Below are positions 15,966-24,769 of a DNA stretch of 64,000 bases, one piece after another. The translations under genes were made by a program, and so were the position numbers. The notes below the pieces were generated by a model that worked only from the letters and a program-made list of their open reading frames with translations, was not told where the DNA came from and searched no databases. Position 1 is the first letter of the stretch. Every line of letters starts with the position of its first letter. The DNA is taken from positions 18,414-82,413 of the forward strand of contig NZ_CACSKB010000014.1 in the NCBI RefSeq assembly GCF_902706225.1. The letters run 5' to 3'. Origin of the DNA: Microbacterium sp. 18062 (GTDB taxonomy: Bacteria > Actinomycetota > Actinomycetes > Actinomycetales > Microbacteriaceae).

Positions 15966-17203
15966 CAACCGGCGGATGCCTGCTGCAGAGCCTCTTCGGC
16001 GGTCTGGCCGTCGACCGTCGCGCCCTGGATGGCGTCGACGTACTGCTGCTGGAGCGTGTTCCACTCCGTGCCGAGCTCGGCGGAGTTGTACGCGCCCTGC
16101 ACAGCCTCGACGAAGGACTCCGCCGCCGGGACCTCGGCGACGAAGGCGTCCTGGGCGCTGGTGAGCGCCGGGATGTAGCCGCCCTGGATCGCGGTGTCGA
16201 GCTGGTTCTCCTCCGACGCGCGGCACTCGACGAGAGCGGCGGCGGCGGCCTCGCGGTCGGTGTCGGAGCTCGCCGCGACGCCGTACGCGTAGCCCAGCAG
16301 GTTCACCCGCGGCGACTCGCCGGCCTCGGCGGTCGGGAAGGGGAAGGTGCCGTACTCGAACGCGATGCTGGTGTCGACAAGGTTCCACGGGCCCGAGACC
16401 GTGATCGCGGCCGAGCCGGAGGTCCACTGGTCGATCGAGTCCCAGCCCCAGTTCACGAACTCGTTCGAGAGGGCGCCAGCGTCGACGAGCTGCTTGTACA
16501 GGTCGACCGCCGCGACCGCACCCTCGCTCGTCGGGTCGGCGGGGTCGCCGCCGGCGGAGAGGAGGAACGGCAGGAAGTAGACGGGCGTCGAGCCGTCGCC
16601 GCCGATGCCCGGGAGCACGATGCCCTGCTGGCCGTCGGTGGTGAGCGACGACGCGAGCGTCACGAGGTCGGCGAAGGTCTCCGGAGCGGTCTCCTCGACG
16701 CCCGCGGCGGCGAAGGCCTCCTTGTTGTAGAACAGCGCGTAGTCCTCGACCTGCACCGTCAGCCCGTACAGGGTGCCGTCATACTCGCCGAGGGCGGCGA
16801 CGGTGTCGTCGAGGCCCTCGGTGGACACGTCGTAGGCGGACAGGTCGGCGAGCACCCCCTGTGAGGCGAGCTCGGGAAGCTGCGTGTCGGTCGACAGCAG
16901 CGCGATGTCGGGGAGGGTCTGCGAGCTCGCCGCCTGCAGCAGGCTCGTCGTGTAGTCGCCGGACTGGGTCTGCACGTCGACGGTGATGCCGAGTTCATCG
17001 GCGCAGGACTCGAAGTACTCCTTCTGGAGCGTCTGGTACGGATCGAAGTCGATGTTGTTCCAGATCGTGAGCTCGATGCCTTCGAACCCCTCGCCGTTGG
17101 ACGCGTCGTCGCCCGAGGACGAACAGCCCGAGAGGATGAGCGCGGCCGAGAGGCCGACGGCCGGGAGGGCGGCGATACGCGCGCGCCTGTGGAGAGATGC
17201 CAT
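15965..17203 (-). CDS. Extracellular solute-binding lipoprotein (family 1)
   Basis: 412 residues. The signal peptide ends in the lipobox LILSGC, with Cys27 as the lipid anchor. The mature part has features of family 1 solute-binding proteins (ELTIWNNIDFDPYQTLQKEY at the start, then DIALLSTDTQLPELASQG, and ITVSGPWNLVDTSIAFEYG). It captures a sugar or nucleoside-like ligand at the cell surface. The neighbouring divergent nucleoside hydrolase suggests a ribonucleoside or related ligand. AAGGA lies 9 bases before the ATG; in-frame upstream codons are not supported. Confidence 0.9.
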   Translation of the reverse strand: MASLHRRARIAALPAVGLSAALILSGCSSSGDDASNGEGFEGIELTIWNNIDFDPYQTLQKEYFESCADELGITVDVQTQSGDYTTSLLQAASSQTLPDIALLSTDTQLPELASQGVLADLSAYDVSTEGLDDTVAALGEYDGTLYGLTVQVEDYALFYNKEAFAAAGVEETAPETFADLVTLASSLTTDGQQGIVLPGIGGDGSTPVYFLPFLLSAGGDPADPTSEGAVAAVDLYKQLVDAGALSNEFVNWGWDSIDQWTSGSAAITVSGPWNLVDTSIAFEYGTFPFPTAEAGESPRVNLLGYAYGVAASSDTDREAAAAALVECRASEENQLDTAIQGGYIPALTSAQDAFVAEVPAAESFVEAVQGAYNSAELGTEWNTLQQQYVDAIQGATVDGQTAEEALQQASAG

Positions 17204-17400
17204 GGTGCAGAGTCCTTGTCTCGACCGGGGTGCACCGGTCGTCGGGGTGAAAGGACGGCGAATGCCGGTGACGGCATGATGACTCGTCGGACGCCCCGGC
17301 GTCACGTCGGAAGAAACACTCCGACATCCAGCGTCATCCTCGAGCGGAGCGGGTGCCGTCCCGGGCAGGGTAGGAAGGTTGTTCACCCGAAGGAGAGAAC
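17204..17400. promoter_or_regulatory. Divergent promoter region, transporter / nucleoside hydrolase
   Basis: 197 bp between the divergent solute-binding and nucleoside hydrolase genes. A small inverted repeat, GTCGGA-N8-TCCGAC (17306-17325), is the only dyad seen and could be an operator. No regulator gene is adjacent. Confidence 0.35.
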
Positions 17401-18462
17401 ATGACCGTACCCTCGACCCCCGATCCGACCGCGCAGTGGATCGTCGTCGACACCGACACCGGGCTCGACGATGCGCACTCGCTGCTCTACCTGCTCGCGC
17501 AGCCGGATGTGGAGATCCTCGGGATCACGACCATCTACGGCAACACTCCGGTGCGGGATGCGGCGCAGAACGTCGCGACCGTGCTGCGGATCGCCGGCCG
17601 CGAGGACATCCCGGTGTATCTCGGCGCGGCGGGGCCCATCGAGGGGGAAGCGAGCATCGCCGACTTCGTGCACGGCTCCGACGGGCTGGGCGACCGCTTC
17701 GACCGTGCGCCTCTGCGGGTGGAGGAGGAGACCGCGGTCGAGTACCTGGTGCGGGTGGCGAACGAGCTCCCCGGGCAGGTGGACCTGCATCCGATCGGTC
17801 CGCTGACCAACATCGCCCGGGCGCTCGAGCTCGATCCCGATCTCTTCCTGAAGTACCGCTCCGTGGTCATCATGGGAGGAGCGGGTCCGTACCCGGCGCC
17901 CGGTGGGGCGACCATCACCGATGCCAACACCGCGAACGACCGTATCGCTGCGGAGCGCGTGTTCGGTGCGCGCAACAACGGCAACGTCGTGATGGTGGGG
18001 GTCAACGTCACCGCGCAAGCGCTGCTCGAGGAAGACGTCCTGGGAGTTCTCTACAGCGTCGGCACGCCGTGGGCGCGATTCGCCGGCGACGTGCTCGACG
18101 CGTACAACGACTTCTACCAGTACAAGTGGGGGAGACGGATCTCGTCGGCGCACGACGGCCTCGCGACCGCGATCCTCCACCGTCCCGAGATCGTCACCGG
18201 ATGGATCGACGGTCCGGTCGACTTCACGCCGTACGGCGGTTCGCTCGCCACCCGTGTCGCCCTGACCCACGACGGGCTGCCGCTCGTGTTCGGCACCCCT
18301 GAGGGCCCGGTCACCCGCGCGATCACGAGCTTCGACGCCGTGGAGTTCCGCCGCCGCTTCGTCGGCGCGCTCGCCACCGGCGACCGTCGTGCGCCGATCG
18401 ACACGGGCCGGATCGCCCCCACGGCCTGGCCCTTCGGCCGCCCCTCCGGCACCCTCGCCTGA
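17401..18462 (+). CDS. Nucleoside hydrolase (IunH/URH1 family)
   Basis: 353 residues. The calcium-binding cluster DTDTGLDDAH (17-26) is diagnostic. The usual N-glycosidase pattern continues with ITTIYGNTPVRDAAQN, the IGPLTNIARAL segment and VVIMGGAGPYPAPGG. The position usually reading EFN in inosine-uridine hydrolases reads DANTAND here, so specificity may differ. It splits ribonucleosides into base and ribose in the cytoplasm. GAAGGAGAGAAC provides a strong ribosome binding site. It is divergent from the ABC importer and probably degrades the imported ligand. Confidence 0.88.
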   Translation: MTVPSTPDPTAQWIVVDTDTGLDDAHSLLYLLAQPDVEILGITTIYGNTPVRDAAQNVATVLRIAGREDIPVYLGAAGPIEGEASIADFVHGSDGLGDRFDRAPLRVEEETAVEYLVRVANELPGQVDLHPIGPLTNIARALELDPDLFLKYRSVVIMGGAGPYPAPGGATITDANTANDRIAAERVFGARNNGNVVMVGVNVTAQALLEEDVLGVLYSVGTPWARFAGDVLDAYNDFYQYKWGRRISSAHDGLATAILHRPEIVTGWIDGPVDFTPYGGSLATRVALTHDGLPLVFGTPEGPVTRAITSFDAVEFRRRFVGALATGDRRAPIDTGRIAPTAWPFGRPSGTLA

Positions 18463-18584
18463 CCGGCACGGGCCCGCCGATCGTCGGGCTCGTTCGCTTG
18501 TCGGGCCCGCCGGTCGCCCGAGCCCGCGGGAGATCGGGGGCTATCGCGGGCCATCGGGCGCACGCCCGCACCGGGCGGGATCGG

Positions 18585-19958
18585 TCAGCTGCCTCGGCGG
18601 TACGAGGCGGCCGGATGCCCGGGCGGCAGGCGATCGGCGCGGTCCGCGCGCAGGCGTGAGCGGAGGGTGCCGTCGTGCGGGAACCGGCCGTACAGGCCGC
18701 GGACGCGGAGCTCCGGCACGACCAGTTCGACGAAGTCGTCGAGCGAGTCCGGAGAGATGAACTGGTGCAGCAGGAAGCCGTCGATGCCCGACTCGGCGAC
18801 GAACGACTCGATGTTCGCCGCGATCTCACCCGGGGTACCGATGAAGCGATCGTCGGCGAACGCGGTCACCGACGCGAACTGCCGCCGCACGTCGCCGGCG
18901 AGCAGCGGCGGTGTGTCCGGGCGCGTGCCCGCGGTCTGGGTGTGGTTCGTGTTCTGCTTCGCGATGGGCTCGTCGTCGGCGTATCGCGAGAAGTCGATGC
19001 CGCTCCATCCCGCGTAAGCGGCCAGCTGTGCCTCGGACGAGTAGTGCGCCTGGAAGTCGTCGACCTTCTGCTGCACGGCGATGCGCGTGGGCGCGGTGAT
19101 CACGTTGATGCCGACGACGGCGCGGATCTGCTCCGGATCCCGCCCGAGCGCCGCGGCCCGCGAACGGATGTCGGCGAGCCCGGAGCGGATGGCGGCGGGA
19201 TCGGAGTCGCCCACGAAGATCAGCTCCGCGTGGCGCGCGGCGAACTCGCGTCCGCGCGGCGACCAGCCGGCCTGCACGAGCACCGGCGTGCGCTGCGGCG
19301 ACGGCACGCTCACGTGGGGTCCGGCGACGCGGAACTGCTCCCCGACGTGGTCGATCGCGTGCACCCGGGAGGCATCGGCGAACACGCGCTCGGCCTTGCT
19401 GCCGCGGAAGGCCTCCTCCTCCCAGCTGCCCTCCCAGAGGGCGTACGCGACCTCGAGGAACTCGTCGGCGCGGTCGTACCTCCGGTCGTGGGCGATGACG
19501 TCCAGGCCGAAGTTGCGGGCGGCTCCGGGCAGGTACGAGGTGACGATGTTCCAGGCGACACGCCCGTCCGTCAGATGATCGAGCGTGCTGAACCTGCGGG
19601 CGTGCGCGAACGGGTGCTCGTAGGTCGTGGAGACCGTCGCGCCGAAGGCGATCCGGTCGGTCACCGCGGCGAGGGCCGGGATGTGCAGGAGAGGGTCGTG
19701 CGCGGGCAGCTCCACGCCCCATTCCAGGGCTGTCGCGGCCGACCCGCGGTAGGTGTCGTAGAGGCCCAGGACGTCGCCGAAGAAGAACAGGTCGAACCCG
19801 GCCTCCTCAGCGCGACGACCGAGGTCGAGCCAGTAGCGCAGCCCCGTGGCGGTGAGTCGCTCGTCGGCGGGATGCGTCCATAGGCTCACGGCGCCCGAGC
19901 CGTTGCCGACGCATGCCTGCTCGTACAGCCCGTAGAGCAGGGGTCTCGGATCAGGCAC
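18585..19958 (-). CDS. LLM-class flavin monooxygenase (NtaA/SnaA/DszA type)
   Basis: 457 residues. The TIM-barrel features are LTATGLRYWLDLGRRAEEAGF, FDLFFFGDVLGLYDTYRG, DHLTDGRVAWNIVTSYLPGAARNFG, and the FMN-phosphate region QAGWSPRGREFAARHAELIF. These match the two-component FMNH2-dependent monooxygenases of the nitrilotriacetate/desulfurisation group, which attack C-N or C-S bonds with O2. It needs a flavin reductase, not seen nearby. The GTG overlaps the amidohydrolase stop by 8 bases with GGGAGG six bases upstream, so it is the last gene of a four-gene operon. Confidence 0.85.
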   Translation of the reverse strand: MPDPRPLLYGLYEQACVGNGSGAVSLWTHPADERLTATGLRYWLDLGRRAEEAGFDLFFFGDVLGLYDTYRGSAATALEWGVELPAHDPLLHIPALAAVTDRIAFGATVSTTYEHPFAHARRFSTLDHLTDGRVAWNIVTSYLPGAARNFGLDVIAHDRRYDRADEFLEVAYALWEGSWEEEAFRGSKAERVFADASRVHAIDHVGEQFRVAGPHVSVPSPQRTPVLVQAGWSPRGREFAARHAELIFVGDSDPAAIRSGLADIRSRAAALGRDPEQIRAVVGINVITAPTRIAVQQKVDDFQAHYSSEAQLAAYAGWSGIDFSRYADDEPIAKQNTNHTQTAGTRPDTPPLLAGDVRRQFASVTAFADDRFIGTPGEIAANIESFVAESGIDGFLLHQFISPDSLDDFVELVVPELRVRGLYGRFPHDGTLRSRLRADRADRLPPGHPAASYRRGS

Positions 19959-21315
19959 GGGTGTCCTCCCTCGGGTCGGCCGGGTCGTGCTTCGGGCCGG
20001 CCGTAGCGCGCCCGGGGGAGGCGAGGTCGCGCCACGGGCCGGCGGCGGCGCGCGAGCGCGTGCGGCCGTCGATGATCGTCGCGAGGGACTCCGGCGCGCC
20101 GACCTCGACCAGCTCGGCGAGGGCGTCGCGCGGGTCGCCGGCACGGATGGGGAAGACCGCGAGGTCGGCGCGGGCGCCCGACTGGAGCACGCCCGTCGCC
20201 GGCGCGTCGAGGCCGAGCGCGACGGCGCCGCCTCGGGTCGCGGCCCCGAGCAGGCGCGCGTGCAGGTCCGCGTCGGCATAGCCCTGGCTGCGGGCCAGGC
20301 TGTACAGCGCCGCGACGTCATCGAGCACGTTGAGAGAGGGCGAGGACGAGAGCGAGTCGGTGCCGACCGCGATCGGGTTTCCCTCGCGCAGATACGCGCC
20401 GATCGGCGGCGGGTCGAGTCCGATCACGGCGTTCGACCGGGGGCAGAGGGCGACCGAGACCCCCCGTCGGCGCAACAGGGCGCGATCGTCGGCGTCGACG
20501 TAGACGCCGTGGGCGAGATGTGTGCGGGGGTTCAGCGCCCCGACCGAGTCGAGGTATGCGATCACACCGTGACCGGCGCCGCCGTCCCGCAGCAGGGCGA
20601 ACTCGCCGCGGCCGTGCGCTCGCGCGCGATCGGCGAGGTCGCCGGTGCCGGTGCGGACGTAGGCGTCCTCCCACGCGGATTCGGCCGCATGGATGTGCTG
20701 GCGCACGCCGAGCTCCGCGGCGAGTGCGGTGAGGTCGCGGAGCACCTCGGTGTCGAGTGAGTAGATGGCGTGCGGCGAGATCCCGGCCGTCGGCGGCTCG
20801 GGAAGCGCGCGCAGCTGCGCGATCACCGTCTCGCGGCCGTCGATTCCCCAGGCCGCGTCGCTCCAGCCGAGCACCTCCCAGTACGCGACGCCGTGCAGCC
20901 CCGCCTCGTGCGTCGCGGCAGCCGCTTCGGGGTCGGTGACGATCTCGGCGACGGCGGTCGTGCCCGTCCGGAGCGCCTGCCGCGCGCCCTCGGCGGCCGA
21001 TGCGCCCCAGTCGCGCGGCACGGGATACAGCTCCATGAACGCGCTCATCCACGTCTCGAAGCCGGAGTAGCTGCCCTGACCGACCACCGCCATGTCCGAG
21101 TACTGCAGGTGCGTGTGCGCGTTGACGAGGCCGGGGACGAGCGTGCCGTCCCATTCCACGCGCTCGAACGCCGCATCCCGCAGAGCGGCCGTCAGCTCGT
21201 CGTGCGTGCCGACACGGACGACGGTGCCGCCGTCGACGAGCACGGCGCCGTCGGCGATGGGCGGCGGCGCGACGGGCAGGACGGTGCGGGCGCGGTGGAG
21301 GACGAGAGAGCTCAT
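19951..21315 (-). CDS. Metal-dependent amidohydrolase (nucleoside deaminase-like)
   Basis: 454 residues of the ATZ/TRZ amidohydrolase family. Metal ligands are visible: HTH (67-69, in GLVNAHTHLQYS), HAAES, LAHGVYVDADD with the later CPRSNAVIGL, and VGTDSLSSSPSLNVLDD with the last Asp. The pattern matches deaminases acting on S-adenosylhomocysteine, aminofutalosine or guanine. Because two S-adenosylhomocysteinase homologues stand directly upstream in the operon, S-adenosylhomocysteine or a related adenosyl thioether is the favoured substrate (inference). There are 25 bp between the upstream stop and this ATG. Confidence 0.8.
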   Translation of the reverse strand: MSSLVLHRARTVLPVAPPPIADGAVLVDGGTVVRVGTHDELTAALRDAAFERVEWDGTLVPGLVNAHTHLQYSDMAVVGQGSYSGFETWMSAFMELYPVPRDWGASAAEGARQALRTGTTAVAEIVTDPEAAAATHEAGLHGVAYWEVLGWSDAAWGIDGRETVIAQLRALPEPPTAGISPHAIYSLDTEVLRDLTALAAELGVRQHIHAAESAWEDAYVRTGTGDLADRARAHGRGEFALLRDGGAGHGVIAYLDSVGALNPRTHLAHGVYVDADDRALLRRRGVSVALCPRSNAVIGLDPPPIGAYLREGNPIAVGTDSLSSSPSLNVLDDVAALYSLARSQGYADADLHARLLGAATRGGAVALGLDAPATGVLQSGARADLAVFPIRAGDPRDALAELVEVGAPESLATIIDGRTRSRAAAGPWRDLASPGRATAGPKHDPADPREDTRA

Positions 21316-21340
21316 GGGTCGCTTGTTCGATCGGTGGCGG

Positions 21341-22594
21341 TCACGGGGCGGCGGGGCGCCAGGAGTCGAGGAAGGCGCGCTGGGTCTCGGAGACGGTGTC
21401 GACCGTACCGCCGAACGACGCGAGGGCGGCGGCGGCCACACGGTCGTCCGCCGCGCGGGGGAGCGCGTACACACGCGCGTCGAGCCGGTCGCGTTCCTCG
21501 ATCAGATAGGCGACCGCGGCCAGCTGCACCCCGAACGACAGGTCCATGATCTGCACCGGGTTGCCCTCGGCCGCGCTGACGTTGATGCAGTGACCGTCAT
21601 CGAGGATCCGGATCGTGCGCCCGCCGGGGATGCGCAACGCCGAGACCTTGCCGCTGCGGGAGACCTCGACGGCTCCGCGGCGCACCGCGTCGTCGAGCGC
21701 GATCTCCTGCGAGACACCGCCGCCGACGGCGACCGCCGCGTGCTCCGGAAGCCGCTGCAGATGCTCGAACCCGACCGTGCCCGCCACCCCGCTCGCCGAG
21801 ATCAGGATGTCCGCATCCGCCACCGCGTCGACGAGCGGGAGCACGGCGTAGCCCGCGAACGCGGCCTGGAGCGCCGCCACGGGGTCGACCTCGGCGACCG
21901 TGACGCGCGCGCCGAGCGCCGAGGCGTGCCGGGCGATGCCGCTGCCCACCCGCCCGTAGCCGGCCACCACGACGTGGGCTCCGGCGAAGGGCTCGCCGAG
22001 GAGGTCCGCGACGGCGAACACGACCGTCTGGCCGGTGCCGTGGGCGTTGTCGAAGAGCGACTTCGTGCGAGCGTCGTTCGCGGCGACGACGGGCAGTCGC
22101 AGTTCGCCGAGCCGCTCCATCGTGCGTAGCGGCCGCACGCCGCTGGTGGTCTGCTCGGTCGCGCCGATCGCTGCATCCAGGACGTCGGGCCGTTCGATGT
22201 GCGCGAGCCGGATGGTGGCGGACCCGTCGTCGACGATGATGTCGGGGCGGTGGCCGAGGAGCGCCAGCACGTTCTCGCGGTCTTCGGCGGACCCGGCCGC
22301 GGCGAAGGCGTAGACGGGGATGCCGGCGTGGGCGAGGGCAGCGGCGACCGCGTCGTCGGTGTCGCGTCCGACGCACGACACGGCCACGTCGGCGCCGGCT
22401 TCGGCGAGCGAGAGGGCGAGGTTCGCCGTCTTAGGCTCGAGCACGTCCGAGATCGCGATGCGCACGTCCCGCACGGTGCCCGCCGCGGCGAGCTCGTCGC
22501 CGATCGCCCGGGTGGCGGGCATGAAGGTGCGCGCCCAGGCGATGCGCTCCGCGCCCTCCCGCCAGCGGGTGGGATCCGCGATCCGGCCGCTCAT
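21341..22594 (-). CDS. S-adenosylhomocysteinase homologue (short form)
   Basis: 417 residues, shorter than the 430-490 usual for SAH hydrolase. Conserved elements are VDDG (121-124), EQTTSGVRPL (147-156; canonical ETTTGV), NDARTKSLFDN (Lys178 and Asp182), the NAD loop AGYGRVGSGIA (211-221), and GHCINVSAAEGNP. The canonical CLHMT substrate loop near the N-terminus and the C-terminal KxxxYRY tail are absent. It may hydrolyse S-inosylhomocysteine or another thioether nucleoside after deamination by the next enzyme. The start overlaps the preceding stop (ATGA). Confidence 0.82.
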   Translation of the reverse strand: MSGRIADPTRWREGAERIAWARTFMPATRAIGDELAAAGTVRDVRIAISDVLEPKTANLALSLAEAGADVAVSCVGRDTDDAVAAALAHAGIPVYAFAAAGSAEDRENVLALLGHRPDIIVDDGSATIRLAHIERPDVLDAAIGATEQTTSGVRPLRTMERLGELRLPVVAANDARTKSLFDNAHGTGQTVVFAVADLLGEPFAGAHVVVAGYGRVGSGIARHASALGARVTVAEVDPVAALQAAFAGYAVLPLVDAVADADILISASGVAGTVGFEHLQRLPEHAAVAVGGGVSQEIALDDAVRRGAVEVSRSGKVSALRIPGGRTIRILDDGHCINVSAAEGNPVQIMDLSFGVQLAAVAYLIEERDRLDARVYALPRAADDRVAAAALASFGGTVDTVSETQRAFLDSWRPAAP

Positions 22595-23430
22595 GCGATC
22601 ACCAGCTCGGCGAGCTGCGCGTCGGCGCGGTCGGGGTCGATGGTTTCGCCCTGCGTCGTGAGGAGGGCGAACGCCACGATCACGTCGGCGACGTGGCGGT
22701 CCAGGCCGGAGAGCCCGTTCCCGGATGCGGCGGTGGAGATGAGGGGCGGGGGGTCCACGCGCCAGCCCCCGCCGACGACCGCGTGCACGCCGGAGCGCGC
22801 CGCATCCGCGGTCGCCGCGTCACCGTCGCCGCTGTCCGCCGCGTGCGCGGATGCTGCATCCGGAATCGCCGCGCCGGCGGGCGAGGCGTCGACGAGGAGG
22901 CGGCCCGCGCCGGGGACGGAGATCGGCTCGTCCGCCTCGCCGGAGTGGAACACGTGGTCGAGGTGGGCTGGGCCGAGCTCGTCGGGCGGCGCATCGGCGA
23001 GACCCGCCAGGCGCGCGCGCAGGCGGGGGAGCGGGGAGCCGCTCACCACGAGCACGCGACTGCCGATCCGCGTGAGCGCGGTGGACAGGGCGGCGGCGAT
23101 GGGGCCGTCGCCGACGACGGCGACGCGCGCGCCCGCCAGGCTGAGGTTCGTCCGGGCGGAGAAGGCGCGGATCACCTGCTCGGCGCGCGCCTGGCCGAGC
23201 AACGCGCCCACGGCCGGCAGGCCCCAGGGATCGACGGCGCCGGGAGCGGTCGTCACGTCCAGCGCCCAGCGCTCCCGCGCGAGATCCCGGACGGCTTCCG
23301 GCAGCGCCGCGCCACCCAGATCGAGGGCGATCCCGGCCGTGGCGGGCCGCGGGGACAGCCCGGCGCGCGCGCTGAGCGGCAGTGGAACAGCGGCGGAGGG
23401 CTCGGGAGCGGGCACGCGGGTCAGGGGCAC
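22591..23430 (-). CDS. Degenerate S-adenosylhomocysteinase-like Rossmann protein
   Basis: 279 residues from a GTG. A Rossmann segment (SLAGARVAVVGDGPIAAALST, about 97-117) and the surrounding layout resemble the NAD half of S-adenosylhomocysteinase, but the substrate residues seen in the next gene (the E-TTSG and TKSLFDN elements) are missing apart from FSARTNLS, which sits at the place of NDARTKS. The region around 200-220 is Ala/Asp-rich and of low complexity. It may be a non-catalytic partner of the following paralogue. It is first in the operon and overlaps the next gene by four bases. Confidence 0.55.
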   Translation of the reverse strand: MPLTRVPAPEPSAAVPLPLSARAGLSPRPATAGIALDLGGAALPEAVRDLARERWALDVTTAPGAVDPWGLPAVGALLGQARAEQVIRAFSARTNLSLAGARVAVVGDGPIAAALSTALTRIGSRVLVVSGSPLPRLRARLAGLADAPPDELGPAHLDHVFHSGEADEPISVPGAGRLLVDASPAGAAIPDAASAHAADSGDGDAATADAARSGVHAVVGGGWRVDPPPLISTAASGNGLSGLDRHVADVIVAFALLTTQGETIDPDRADAQLAELVIA

Positions 23431-23513
23431 GCGCGCGAGATTATGGGCTGAGGGCCCCTCTGCGCCAATCGGCGCGCGACAATCCGGAAACTGCCGTCAC
23501 CGTCGGGGTGCCG

Positions 23514-23586
23514 CCGAACTCCTCCGGATCCGTGCCGAATCGCGTATCGGGGGTGCCGGTGGAGCCACGGAGGAGGAGTTCGGCAC
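23514..23586. repeat. Palindromic intergenic hairpin
   Basis: The arm CCGAACTCCTCCGGATCCGTG and its near-complement CACGGAGGAGGAGTTCGGCAC enclose a loop with a smaller dyad (CCGAATCGCGTATCGG). It follows the end of the Mn catalase gene and could end its transcription before the operon at 23430. It is similar in size to the 75-bp repeats but differs in sequence. Confidence 0.6.
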
Positions 23587-23593
23587 GCCGTGC

Positions 23594-24544
23594 TCAGCGC
23601 ATCTTGCCGAACGTGGCGTCGATGTCGGCCATCTCCATCGCGGCGGTCGCCTCGATGAGCTCTCGGAGCTCGCTGTCGGCCCCGGGCGAGAACTCCTCGA
23701 GCCGCTCGGGCGAGATCGTGATCGGCACGCCCTCGGGCGCCTGCTCGCTCGCGTCGAGCTCGGTGCCGTCGTTCGAGGGCGACAGTCCCTGGAAGATCTT
23801 CCCCGCCTCGGACTGCGCCGTGAGGTCGAAGGAGTACTGCTTGCTCTGCAGCCCCCGGTCCAGGAGAGCCTTGACCTCGGGGAACGCCTCGGCGTTCGTC
23901 TTCGGGATCGGCAGCGACGTGCGCCAGTCGATCCCGAGGGTCTCGAGCGCCTTCGCATAGGCGTTCTCGTGCGCCTGGTCCCGGACGATCAGGTACGAGA
24001 TCGTGCTGCGCGCGGTCTTGTTGTCGGTCATCTCGTAGAGCCGGCATTTCTGCAGTCGCCCGGTGGACTCGAGCATGAGGTTGTAAAGCAGGTCGAGCAC
24101 GAGGTTGCCCGAGTTGTAGACGTAGCTGCCGCTCCAGGGGTTGCCCACCGCGTCCACCGGCAGGGCGCCCTGCGCGCCGACGAGGTAGTGGTGGATGTTG
24201 CCCGCCGAGAGCGCGATCTTCAGGGGCACGGCGCCGCCCGCGCCGGGGGCGTCCACCGGATCGGTGGCCTCGCCCCGATAGCGGGGAGAACCGTCGAGGA
24301 GTCGGGAGATCGTGGTGCCGATGAGCTCGACGTGGCTGATCTCCTCGGTGCCGATGCCCTGGATGAGGTCCTTGTAGGGCTTGCCCGCGGGACCGCGGAA
24401 GTTGATGCTCTGGAACAGGTACTGCATCATCGTGCGCATCTCGCCGAACTGGCCGCCGAGCCCTTCCTGCAGCGCGCCTGCCGCGGCCGGATCGGGCTCG
24501 TCCTGAGCGATCTCGTTGATGAACTCCTGCAGATGGAAATACAT
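23594..24544 (-). CDS. Manganese catalase
   Basis: 316 residues. Ferritin-like di-Mn catalase that converts H2O2 to water and O2 in the cytoplasm. Metal ligand regions are visible: QEGLGGQFGEMRTMMQYLFQ (Glu35), GTEEISHVELI (Glu67/68 and His71) and IVRDQAHENAYAKALE. The C-terminal part (APEGVPITISPERLEEFSPG) is typical of the actinobacterial group. GGAGG lies five bases before the ATG. It is a single gene, followed by a hairpin. Confidence 0.92.
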   Translation of the reverse strand: MYFHLQEFINEIAQDEPDPAAAGALQEGLGGQFGEMRTMMQYLFQSINFRGPAGKPYKDLIQGIGTEEISHVELIGTTISRLLDGSPRYRGEATDPVDAPGAGGAVPLKIALSAGNIHHYLVGAQGALPVDAVGNPWSGSYVYNSGNLVLDLLYNLMLESTGRLQKCRLYEMTDNKTARSTISYLIVRDQAHENAYAKALETLGIDWRTSLPIPKTNAEAFPEVKALLDRGLQSKQYSFDLTAQSEAGKIFQGLSPSNDGTELDASEQAPEGVPITISPERLEEFSPGADSELRELIEATAAMEMADIDATFGKMR

Positions 24545-24769
24545 GGCTGCCTCCGGGGCTGAGGGATGGGGTGCCCACAGCATCCGCCCGCCGACGCGCT
24601 CCGAGGGGCTCTCGACCGGACCTCTCCCGAGGTCTAGACTCATGCGCCCGCGTCCGGCTCGATCGCCATATCCGCAGATCGGCCTCGAGGCAACCGCGCG
24701 CGGTGACGGCGAACGGTTTGTAGCGTTCTGAGGGACGGTCGTCCCCGGCCGCCGGAGAGTCGAGGCCCC
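24545..24769. promoter_or_regulatory. Divergent promoter region, Mn catalase / SRPBCC gene
   Basis: 225 bp. On the plus strand a TAGACT (24635-24640) and a GGTTTGTAGCGTTCTGAG stretch near 24715-24732 are the only promoter-like elements seen; the latter could belong to an alternative sigma factor, but this is weak. There is no gene. Confidence 0.3.

Noticed and set aside
17306..17325. GTCGGA-N8-TCCGAC dyad as a defined operator.
   Set aside because: Only six bases per arm, no second copy and no adjacent regulator; noted only as part of the intergenic region.
19951..21315. Aminofutalosine deaminase (menaquinone route) for the amidohydrolase.
   Set aside because: The HTHLQYS motif is compatible, but no other futalosine-pathway gene is near, and the operon partners point to SAH-type substrates.
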